In this document: positions 43,899-51,062 of the stretch, in pieces | Layout of the letters: every line of letters starts with the position of its first letter | Numbering within the stretch: position 1 is the stretch's first letter | DNA from: Candidatus Hungatella pullicola | Lineage (GTDB): Bacteria; Bacillota; Clostridia; Lachnospirales; Lachnospiraceae | Direction of reading: 5' to 3' | NCBI GenBank assembly: GCA_019114305.1 | Contig: DXFU01000060.1 | Coordinates: 1-56,516, forward strand | DNA length: 56,516 nt | The notes under the pieces: generated by a model | Seen by the model: the letters and a program-made list of their open reading frames with translations, nothing else | Database searches by the model: none | What the model was told of the DNA's origin: nothing | Position numbers and translations under genes: made by a program

Positions 43899-45410
43899 AT
43901 GGAAAAAAAAGGCTGGATTGCTCTGGTAGGAGCCGGACCGGGAGATCCCGGACTGATTACATGGAAGGGGCTGAAGCGGCTGAGAGAATGTCAGGCGCTG
44001 GTGTATGATTCTCTGGTTTGTCAGCGGCTTCTGGAGGAAGCTCCAAGAAACTGCAGGAAGATTTATGTGGGAAAAAGGGCTGGCCGTCATTCCATGAAAC
44101 AGGAGGAAATTAATCAGATTCTCATAGAGCTGTCTGCTCAGGGACTGAATACAGTAAGGCTGAAAGGGGGCGACCCTTTTGTCTTTGGCAGGGGAGGAGA
44201 GGAGGCAATAGCTCTGGCGTCCGCCTGTGTTCCTTATGAGGTGATCCCTGGGGTTACCGCTGCCACCGGAGCGCCTATGGCAGTGGGAATTCCAGTTACC
44301 CATCGGTCTGTGAGCAGAAGCGTTCACCTGATTACCGGTCATACCATGGAAGGAAAGGAGGGGCTGCCTGAGCAGCTTCCCATTCTTGCAGAACTTTCCG
44401 GAACTCTTGTGTTTTATATGGGCCTCAACAATCTTTCGGCCATTGTTGATGCTCTATTAAAAAACGGAAAAAGACCGGATACGCCGGCCGCTCTTATTGA
44501 AAGCGGAACTCTTCCCTGGCAGAGATGGGTGAGAGGAAGGCTGGATACCATTGAGGCGGAGGCAGAGAAAGAAAACATAGCTTCTCCGGCTTTGATTGTC
44601 ATTGGACCGGCGGCTTCCATGGATTTGCGATGCGGAACAACCTATCCTCTTTTGGGAGCTGCAGTAGGAGTTACTGGTACAGATTCCTTTACGGGAAAGC
44701 TGAGAGAAACCCTGGAAAATCTGGGAGCTTATACGGAAAGGCCTCTGTCTATGGAGATTGTGTCCATGAGGCGGGAAGAGGCGATGAAAAAAGCTTATAA
44801 GGAATTACCTTCCTTTCACTGGATTGTTTTTACCAGTTCCAATGGAGTGGAAGAGTTCTTTAAAGGACTGCTGGAAGACAGGAAGGATTTCAGGAAACTG
44901 TCTCATGTGAAATTCGCTGTAATCGGAGAGGGAACGGCGCAGAAACTGGAGTCTTTTGGATTTTTTTATGATTATATGCCTTCCAGCTATTGTGCCGAAG
45001 ACCTTGGAAAAGGGCTGGCGGCTGAGGTAAAAGAAGGAGAAAAGGTTCTTATTCCACGATCAGCAGCAGGTTCTCCAGAACTTACCAGAAGTTTAAAAGA
45101 AGCGGGAGTAGATTTCCTTGATGTAGCTTTGTACCAGGCTAAGGAGAGAAAGGAGATACGGTCTGTCAATCTGGAACATCTCAACTACCTGGTATTTGCC
45201 AGCGGGTCCGGGGTTCAGGGGTTTTTTAAGGATTCCGGTCTCACAGTGCCGAAGAGAACAAAGCTTGTGTGCATTGGCCGGATTACTGCTAAGGCGCTGG
45301 AGGAATGGGGGTATAAAGCTGATTTGACAGCTTCTGATTACACAGTGACTGGAATCGCTGATGTTTTGGCTTTGGACTGGGAAAAAGAGAAATCAAATCT
45401 AAAAATTTAA
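43899..45410 (+). CDS. cobA-hemD: Fused uroporphyrinogen-III C-methyltransferase and uroporphyrinogen-III synthase
   Basis: The 503-residue protein joins CobA/SUMT (about residues 1-240: VGAGPGDPGLITWKGL, VRLKGGDPFVFGRGGEE, PVTHRSVSRSVHLITGH) with HemD (about 245-503: FTSSNGVEEFF, LIPRSAAGSPELT, DVALYQAKE, VFASGSGVQGFF). Together with the preceding fusion it converts hydroxymethylbilane through uroporphyrinogen III to precorrin-2 and then sirohydrochlorin, the precursor of siroheme and, in anaerobes, of corrinoids. Its ATG directly follows the stop of the previous gene. hemA, hemB and hemL are not in the window. Confidence 0.95.
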   Translation: MEKKGWIALVGAGPGDPGLITWKGLKRLRECQALVYDSLVCQRLLEEAPRNCRKIYVGKRAGRHSMKQEEINQILIELSAQGLNTVRLKGGDPFVFGRGGEEAIALASACVPYEVIPGVTAATGAPMAVGIPVTHRSVSRSVHLITGHTMEGKEGLPEQLPILAELSGTLVFYMGLNNLSAIVDALLKNGKRPDTPAALIESGTLPWQRWVRGRLDTIEAEAEKENIASPALIVIGPAASMDLRCGTTYPLLGAAVGVTGTDSFTGKLRETLENLGAYTERPLSMEIVSMRREEAMKKAYKELPSFHWIVFTSSNGVEEFFKGLLEDRKDFRKLSHVKFAVIGEGTAQKLESFGFFYDYMPSSYCAEDLGKGLAAEVKEGEKVLIPRSAAGSPELTRSLKEAGVDFLDVALYQAKERKEIRSVNLEHLNYLVFASGSGVQGFFKDSGLTVPKRTKLVCIGRITAKALEEWGYKADLTASDYTVTGIADVLALDWEKEKSNLKI

Positions 45411-45506
45411 TTAAGAGCATAAACAAATACTGTTTTCCCTTGCTATTTTCGGAAAATCATTATATCTTGTATAGGAAGCTAAATTTTTCCCGAAGGAGGA
45501 AGGAAA

Positions 45507-46037
45507 ATGAAATATTTGGTTGTGTATACAAGCAAAACTGGAAATACAGAAAAAATTGCCACTGAAATTTTTAAAACGCTTCCCGGCAAGTCTAAAGATA
45601 TACAGAGAGTAGAGGAATTAAACGGACAGGAGGCAGAAACCTATTTTGTGGGCTTTTGGAATGACCGGGGCACCTGCAGCGGTTCTATTATGGACTTTCT
45701 GTCTTCCATTCATGGAAAGAGGGTTGCTCTCTTTGGGACCTGTGGAATGAGCGGAGACAAAGAGTATTACAAACAGGTAGAGTCCAGGGTTTCCGTATTT
45801 GTTCCTGATGACTGCCAGTATTTGGGGTGTTTTCTGTGCGGCGGCCGTATGAGACCGGAGATTCTGCAGAAGTATCGCCAGATGCAGCAAGTAAATGATT
45901 CCCCCCAAATTAAGAAACTAATAGCGGCCTACGAAGAGGGAATGCTCCATCCAAACCAGGAAGATTTGGATAAGGCAAAACGTTTTGTTCTTTCTTTGAT
46001 CGAGAACATACAGACAGATTTAAAAGGAGAAAAATGA
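45507..46037 (+). CDS. Flavodoxin family protein
   Basis: The 176-residue protein has the FMN phosphate-binding loop YTSKTGNTEKIA near the N-terminus and a flavodoxin-like core. WNDRGTCSGSIMDFL, LFGTCGMSGDKEYYK and YLGCFLCGGRM make it unusually rich in cysteine. It resembles the flavodoxins often named BilS, but no bilirubin reductase gene is adjacent, so I do not use that name. A GGAGG site precedes the ATG. Its stop codon overlaps the ftsH start by four bases, so the two are probably translated together. Confidence 0.85.
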   Translation: MKYLVVYTSKTGNTEKIATEIFKTLPGKSKDIQRVEELNGQEAETYFVGFWNDRGTCSGSIMDFLSSIHGKRVALFGTCGMSGDKEYYKQVESRVSVFVPDDCQYLGCFLCGGRMRPEILQKYRQMQQVNDSPQIKKLIAAYEEGMLHPNQEDLDKAKRFVLSLIENIQTDLKGEK

Positions 46038-47920
46038 TGGGTATGAAAGATGAGCATGGCTCTGACAGAAACACAAAAAAGTCTTTTATTTATTATTACA
46101 TTATTGTAATGGTTATTATGATCCTGTTTAACGCTCTGACAGTTCCGTGGATTCAGTCCAAGAGGATTGTTGAAGTGCCTTACAGCTCGTTTCTGGAAAT
46201 GATTGACCAGGGACAGGTTAAGGCTGTATACCGGACTGATACAGAAATTCAGTTTCTCGCTGAATCAGGGGAAGTCAATCGGCTGGGTGAAAAGATATAC
46301 GGTACCTACAAGACAGGACTCTGGCCGGATGATCAGCTGTTAAACCGTCTGCAGGAAAATAATGTGGAGGAGTACGATCAGGCGATTGTAGAGCAGATGT
46401 CTCCCCTTCTGTCTTTTCTTCTCACCTGGATTCTTCCTATTCTGATTTTTGTATTTTTAGGAAATTTTATGTCAAGGCAGATGCAGAAGAGAATGGGAGG
46501 CGGAAACGCTATGACCTTTGGCAAGTCCAATGCCAAAATCTATGCGGAGTCTGAGACCGGAAAAACATTTCAGGATGTAGCGGGACAGGAGGAGGCCAAG
46601 GAGGCATTAAAGGAAATCGTAGATTTCCTTCACAATCCCCAGAAGTATTCCGATATTGGAGCATCTCTTCCCAAAGGAGCTTTGTTGGTAGGCCCTCCGG
46701 GAACTGGTAAAACTCTTCTTGCCAAAGCAGTAGCCGGCGAGGCCCACGTACCATTTTTCTCCATTTCAGGTTCAGAATTTGTGGAAATGTTTGTAGGTAT
46801 GGGTGCAGCCAAGGTAAGGGATCTGTTTAAGCAGGCAAATGAAAAAGCTCCCTGTATTGTATTTATTGATGAAATTGATACCATCGGTAAGAAGAGAGAC
46901 GGAGGCGGAATCACAGGCAATGACGAGAGAGAGCAGACATTGAACCAGCTTCTTGCGGAGATGGACGGATTTGACGGACGAAAAGGCGTTGTGATTCTGG
47001 CTGCCACCAACAGACCGGATTCCCTGGACAAAGCCCTTCTCCGTCCCGGACGTTTTGACAGGAGAATTCCGGTAGAGCTTCCTGATTTAAGCGGAAGAGA
47101 AGCGATTTTAAAGGTTCATGGAAAAACAGTGAAGCTTTCCGATAATGTGGATTTTCATGGAATCGCTTTGGCAACAGCAGGAGCCAGCGGCGCGGAGCTT
47201 GCCAATATTGTCAATGAGGCTGCTCTCAGAGCAGTACGTATGGGCCGTCGTACCGTAACCCAGGAAGATCTGGAGGAGAGTGTTGAGGTGGTAATCGCCG
47301 GCTATCAGAAAAAGGATGCAGTGGTCAGCACCAGAGAGAGAAAAATCATCGCTTACCACGAAGTAGGACACGCCCTTGTGGCAGCCTGTCAGACTCACTC
47401 CGCTCCGGTGCATAAGATTACCATAATTCCAAGAACATCAGGAGCGCTGGGATATACCATGCAGGTGGACGAGGAACAGAAATATTTGATGACAAAGGAT
47501 GAGGCCCTTAACAAGATTGCCACTTTTACCGGAGGACGGGCGGCGGAAGAGCTGATTTTCCATTCTGTCACCAGCGGAGCTTCCAATGACATTGAGCAGG
47601 CCACGAAAATCGCAAGAGCTATGGTAACCCGCTTCGGAATGAGCGATCGGTTTGATATGGTAGCGCTGGAGACTGTTACCAACCAATATTTGGGAGGAGA
47701 TACTTCCCTGGCCTGCGCCCCGGAGACATCAAGGGAAATTGATGAGGAAGTAATCCGTATTGTTAAGGAGCAGCATCAGAAAGCTCTGGATATTCTTAAA
47801 CAGAATGAGAATAAGCTTCATCAGATTGCTGCCTATCTTTTAGAGAGAGAGACAATTACAGGCGAGGAATTTATAGAGATATTTAACAGAGAAGACAAGA
47901 TCCAGGGGCTGCCAGGTTAG
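46034..47920 (+). CDS. ftsH: ATP-dependent zinc metalloprotease FtsH
   Basis: The 628-residue membrane AAA+ protease degrades unassembled or regulatory membrane and cytosolic proteins. Two membrane segments lie at about residues 18-39 and 123-146. Walker A GPPGTGKT is at 220-227, Walker B VFIDE at 276-280, the second region of homology near 325-345 (ATNRPDSLDKALLRPGRFDR), and the zinc site HEVGH at 442-446. Start codons at 46034 and 46037 are both possible after AAAGGAG. It follows the flavodoxin gene with a 4-base overlap. A homologue of the usual length, with no missing residue. Confidence 0.96.
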   Translation: MMGMKDEHGSDRNTKKSFIYYYIIVMVIMILFNALTVPWIQSKRIVEVPYSSFLEMIDQGQVKAVYRTDTEIQFLAESGEVNRLGEKIYGTYKTGLWPDDQLLNRLQENNVEEYDQAIVEQMSPLLSFLLTWILPILIFVFLGNFMSRQMQKRMGGGNAMTFGKSNAKIYAESETGKTFQDVAGQEEAKEALKEIVDFLHNPQKYSDIGASLPKGALLVGPPGTGKTLLAKAVAGEAHVPFFSISGSEFVEMFVGMGAAKVRDLFKQANEKAPCIVFIDEIDTIGKKRDGGGITGNDEREQTLNQLLAEMDGFDGRKGVVILAATNRPDSLDKALLRPGRFDRRIPVELPDLSGREAILKVHGKTVKLSDNVDFHGIALATAGASGAELANIVNEAALRAVRMGRRTVTQEDLEESVEVVIAGYQKKDAVVSTRERKIIAYHEVGHALVAACQTHSAPVHKITIIPRTSGALGYTMQVDEEQKYLMTKDEALNKIATFTGGRAAEELIFHSVTSGASNDIEQATKIARAMVTRFGMSDRFDMVALETVTNQYLGGDTSLACAPETSREIDEEVIRIVKEQHQKALDILKQNENKLHQIAAYLLERETITGEEFIEIFNREDKIQGLPG

Positions 47921-47948
47921 GACAGATTTCTGAAATATAAAAATGGGA

Positions 47949-47978
47949 TTGACAAGCAATTCTTCACTGTGGTACACT
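47949..47978 (+). promoter_or_regulatory. Sigma-A promoter of rpsO
   Basis: A consensus TTGACA (47949-47954) is followed after 18 bases by TACACT (47973-47978). The leader of about 87 bases contains GCACA/TGTGC and TATACC-type dyads that could serve S15 autoregulation, but no known leader class is clearly recognisable. Confidence 0.7.
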
Positions 47979-48071
47979 ATTTCAGTATGAAAAAACGCCG
48001 ATGCTCAGCACAAGGGAGACTCCATCCTGTGCCTGGTATACGGTAAGAATCAGTTAAAGGAGGAAATCAAC

Positions 48072-48338
48072 ATGATTTCAAAGGAAAAGAAAGCAGCTAT
48101 TATCGCAGAATATGGAAGAAAGCCTGGGGACACAGGTTCACCAGAAGTTCAGATCGCTATTTTAACAGCAAGAATTGCTGAATTAACAGAGCACCTTCAG
48201 AAGAATCCTAAGGATCATCACTCCAGAAGAGGTCTTCTGATGATGGTTGGACAGAGAAGAGGTCTTCTTGATTACTTAAAGAAGACAGATCTTGAAGGTT
48301 ACCGTGCGTTAATCGAGAAGTTAGGAATCAGAAAATAG
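48072..48338 (+). CDS. rpsO: 30S ribosomal protein S15
   Basis: The 88-residue protein is S15, which binds 16S rRNA early in small-subunit assembly. [49 protein letters not shown] and [10 protein letters not shown] are nearly the family consensus. AAAGGAGG precedes the ATG. It is followed by pnp, the classical rpsO-pnp arrangement. Confidence 0.98.
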   Translation: MISKEKKAAIIAEYGRKPGDTGSPEVQIAILTARIAELTEHLQKNPKDHHSRRGLLMMVGQRRGLLDYLKKTDLEGYRALIEKLGIRK

Positions 48339-48347
48339 TACAGGCTT

Positions 48348-48371
48348 TAGGGTGGAGACATCTCCACCCTA
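48348..48371 (+). other. Perfect palindrome between rpsO and pnp
   Basis: TAGGGTGGAGA (48348-48358) and TCTCCACCCTA (48361-48371) form a very stable hairpin ten bases after the rpsO stop. No T-run follows, so it is more likely an RNA-processing or 3'-protecting structure, or a leaky terminator, than a full intrinsic terminator. Confidence 0.6.
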
Positions 48372-48637
48372 TCTGTGTATTACTGCGAAAATTATGACGC
48401 CTTACAGGCGGCGCTGATTTATGGCATGTGCCCGCTGTATTTTCATGGAGCAGCGGCTTGTTCGCTGAGGGCACATGAATGGTTCCAATGAAAAACAGCA
48501 TATGTCAGGCAGAGGTATTTTCCGAGACCGCTGATGTACCTGTATCTCTCTGGACAGAACTGCAGGCAGATCAGTAGTTTCGGCAGCTTCTGCTGACAAA
48601 AGAATCGTTTAATTTATTTGTTAAAGGAGATTAGAAC
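48372..48637 (+). promoter_or_regulatory. Long structured leader of pnp
   Basis: The 266 bases before pnp contain no credible gene. Two helices stand out: CGCCT-TAC-AGGCG (48398-48410), and CATGTGCCC (48425-48433) with GGGCACATG (48469-48477) enclosing GCTG/CAGC. In E. coli the pnp leader hairpin is cut by RNase III and degraded by PNPase for autoregulation, so a similar role is plausible here. I found no strong separate promoter. Confidence 0.4.
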
Positions 48638-50755
48638 ATGTATAAGAGTTTCAGTATGGAGCTGGCTGGAAGAACTCTGACCGTTGATGTGGGCAGAGTG
48701 GCAAAGCAGGCCAACGGAGCCGCGTTTATGCACTATGGAGATACGGTGGTTCTTTCTACTGCCACTGCTTCCGATAAGCCGAGAGACGGCATTGATTTCT
48801 TCCCTCTCAGCGTTGAATATGAGGAGAAGCTGTATGCTGTGGGAAAGATTCCCGGAGGCTTTAATAAGAGAGAGGGGAAGGCTTCTGAGAATGCCATCCT
48901 TACTTCCAGAGTTATTGACCGCCCTATGCGCCCTCTGTTTCCAAAGGATTACCGCAATGATGTGACTTTGGACAATCTGGTGCTCAGCGTGGACCAGGAC
49001 TGCAGCCCTGAGCTGACTGCAATGCTGGGGTCCGCTATTGCAACCTGCATTTCCGATATTCCCTTTGACGGCCCGTGTGCAACCACGCAGATCGGTCTGG
49101 TAGACGGAGAGTTTGTGGTAAACCCGACCCAGGCTCAGAAAATAGCTTCAGACATGGCGCTGACTGTTGCCTCTACCAGAGAGAAGGTAATTATGATCGA
49201 GGCCGGAGCCAACGAGGTGCCTGAGGATGTAATGATTGAGGCTATTTTCAAAGCCCATGAAGTAAATCAGGAAATTATTCAGTTTATTGATACAATTGTT
49301 GCTGAGTGCGGCAAGCCGAAGCATGAATATGTGAGCTGTGCCATCCCTGATGAGCTTTTTGAGGCCATAAAGGAACTGGTTCCTGCTGAGGAGATGGAGG
49401 TTGCTGTATTTACAGACGACAAGCAGACCAGAGAGGAAAATATTAAGAAGATTACAGAAAAGCTGGAAGAGGCCTTTGCTGAGAAGGAAGAATGGCTTCC
49501 GCTGATTGGCGACGCTGTATACCAGTATCAGAAGAAGACTGTACGAAAGATGATTCTTAAGGATCACAAGCGTCCTGACGGAAGGGCTATGGATGAGATC
49601 CGTCCTCTGGCGGCAGAGATTGACCTGCTTCCAAGAGTTCACGGTTCCGCTATGTTTACAAGAGGACAGACTCAGATCCTCAACATCTGTACTCTTGCTC
49701 CTTTGTCCGAGAGCCAGAGACTGGACGGAATTGATGACATGGAGACTTCCAAACGCTACATGCACCACTATAATTTTCCATCCTTCTCTGTAGGCGAGAC
49801 CAAGCCTTCCAGAGGACCGGGAAGAAGAGAGATCGGTCATGGAGCATTGGCTGAGAGAGCCTTGGTTCCTGTCCTTCCTTCTGAGGAAGAGTTCCCATAC
49901 GCAATCCGTACGGTATCTGAAACCATGGAGTCCAACGGATCAACCTCTCAGGCAAGTATCTGTTCATCCTCCATGTCTCTGATGGCAGCAGGCGTTCCTA
50001 TTAAGACTGCTGTTGCGGGTATTTCCTGCGGCCTGGTAACTGGGGAGACAGATGACGATTATGTTGTCCTTACGGATATTCAGGGACTGGAAGACTTCTT
50101 CGGAGACATGGATTTTAAGGTGGGAGGTACCCATAAGGGTATTACGGCAATTCAGATGGATATTAAGATCCACGGACTGACAAGACCGATTATTGAAGAA
50201 GCGATCCGCAGAACCAGAGAAGCGAGAATTTATATTTTGGATGAGGTTATGGCAAAGGCGATTGCAGAACCTCGTAAGGAAGTTGGAAAGTACGCTCCTA
50301 AGATTGAGCAGATTACCATTGATCCTCAGAAAATCGGCGATGTGGTAGGCAAGCAGGGCAAGGTAATCAACAAGATTATTGAGGAGACTGGAGTAAAGAT
50401 TGATATTTCCGATGACGGCAGCGTATCTGTATGCGGTACGGATAAGGCTATGATTCAGAGAGCCATTCAGATCATTAAGAGTATCGTAACTGATGTAGAG
50501 GCTGGACAGATTTATACCGGAAAAGTAGTAAGAATTATGAATTTCGGCGCTTTTGTAGAGCTGGCTCCCAACAAGGACGGAATGATTCATATTTCCAAAC
50601 TGTCTGATAAGAGAGTTGCAAAGGTTGAGGACGTGGTTAACATTGGAGACGAGGTTACTGTAAAGGTAATTGAAGTGGATAAAATGGGCAGAATTAATCT
50701 GAGCATGAGACCGGCTGACCTGGCTCCTAAGGCAGACAACAAGGAAGAACAGTAA
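48638..50755 (+). CDS. pnp: Polyribonucleotide nucleotidyltransferase (PNPase)
   Basis: The 705-residue phosphorolytic 3'-5' exoribonuclease has two RNase PH domains (first about 1-215; second about 305-540, with VHGSAMFTRGQTQILNICTLAP and the SDDD-like catalytic region SGLVTGETDDDYVVLTDIQG type segment), a KH domain near 555-612 (IGDVVGKQGKVINKIIEETG) and an S1 domain near 620-690 (IYTGKVVRIMNFGAFVEL). AAAGGAG precedes the ATG. It works in mRNA decay with other degradosome proteins. Confidence 0.97.
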   Translation: MYKSFSMELAGRTLTVDVGRVAKQANGAAFMHYGDTVVLSTATASDKPRDGIDFFPLSVEYEEKLYAVGKIPGGFNKREGKASENAILTSRVIDRPMRPLFPKDYRNDVTLDNLVLSVDQDCSPELTAMLGSAIATCISDIPFDGPCATTQIGLVDGEFVVNPTQAQKIASDMALTVASTREKVIMIEAGANEVPEDVMIEAIFKAHEVNQEIIQFIDTIVAECGKPKHEYVSCAIPDELFEAIKELVPAEEMEVAVFTDDKQTREENIKKITEKLEEAFAEKEEWLPLIGDAVYQYQKKTVRKMILKDHKRPDGRAMDEIRPLAAEIDLLPRVHGSAMFTRGQTQILNICTLAPLSESQRLDGIDDMETSKRYMHHYNFPSFSVGETKPSRGPGRREIGHGALAERALVPVLPSEEEFPYAIRTVSETMESNGSTSQASICSSSMSLMAAGVPIKTAVAGISCGLVTGETDDDYVVLTDIQGLEDFFGDMDFKVGGTHKGITAIQMDIKIHGLTRPIIEEAIRRTREARIYILDEVMAKAIAEPRKEVGKYAPKIEQITIDPQKIGDVVGKQGKVINKIIEETGVKIDISDDGSVSVCGTDKAMIQRAIQIIKSIVTDVEAGQIYTGKVVRIMNFGAFVELAPNKDGMIHISKLSDKRVAKVEDVVNIGDEVTVKVIEVDKMGRINLSMRPADLAPKADNKEEQ

Positions 50756-50775
50756 TCCTGAAATAAAAGAAACGG

Positions 50776-50804
50776 TTGACAGAAAAAGGAAAAGCCGTTA
50801 TACT
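50776..50804 (+). promoter_or_regulatory. Sigma-A promoter of the P-type ATPase unit
   Basis: A consensus TTGACA (50776-50781), 17 bases and TATACT (50799-50804) drive a leader of about 250 bases that contains a riboswitch and terminator. Confidence 0.85.
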
Positions 50805-50844
50805 AGACGAGAATTTTACAACAGGATATTAGGAAGCGACTTAA

Positions 50845-50937
50845 AAGCAAAAGGGAGTAGTTTTAATACACTGTCAACATCCTGGCTGCAGTACAGCCTG
50901 GCAGTGTATGCCGTAAATGGTTACCAGACTTTTGATA
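50845..50937 (+). promoter_or_regulatory. yybP-ykoY (Mn2+) riboswitch aptamer
   Basis: CAAAAG at 50848-50853 runs into AAGGGAGTAG (50851-50860), close to the hallmark GGGGAGUAG of the class. A long hairpin ATACACTG/CAGTGTAT follows, containing TGTCAACAT (compare GUCGUCAAU) and GGCTG/CAGCC. The 3' side ACCAGACTTTTG (50923-50934) closes P1 by CAAAAG/CTTTTG and resembles the usual AAGACCUUU end. The class binds Mn2+ and often controls P-type ATPases and Mn exporters, which agrees with the next gene. The short helix that usually follows GGGGAGUAG seems absent. Confidence 0.75.
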
Positions 50938-50996
50938 TGCCGGCAGTGGAGGATAAAGTGATTCTCCATTGCGGCATTTCAGAAGTCTTTTTCTTT
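50926..50996 (+). terminator. Riboswitch-controlled terminator before the P-type ATPase
   Basis: A long stem, AGACTTTTGATATGCC... at 50926-50951 with ...GGCATTTCAGAAGTCT at 50964-50988, is followed by TTTTTCTTTT. Its 5' strand includes the aptamer's P1 strand CTTTTG, so ligand-stabilised P1 would prevent termination: an ON switch, as known for this class. Confidence 0.8.
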
Positions 50997-51062
50997 TGTG
51001 TTTGGGAAGAATAATCTTAGTATCGGTATAAGATTTATGTGAACTGCCAGGGAGGCAGTAGA

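Noticed and set aside
45507-46037. Flavodoxin as BilS of a bilirubin reductase operon
   Set aside because: No bilR-like gene is adjacent; the flavodoxin is coupled to ftsH instead.
49148-50590. Two minus-strand frames of over 200 codons opposite pnp
   Set aside because: They mirror the strongly biased codon use of pnp and encode no known protein.
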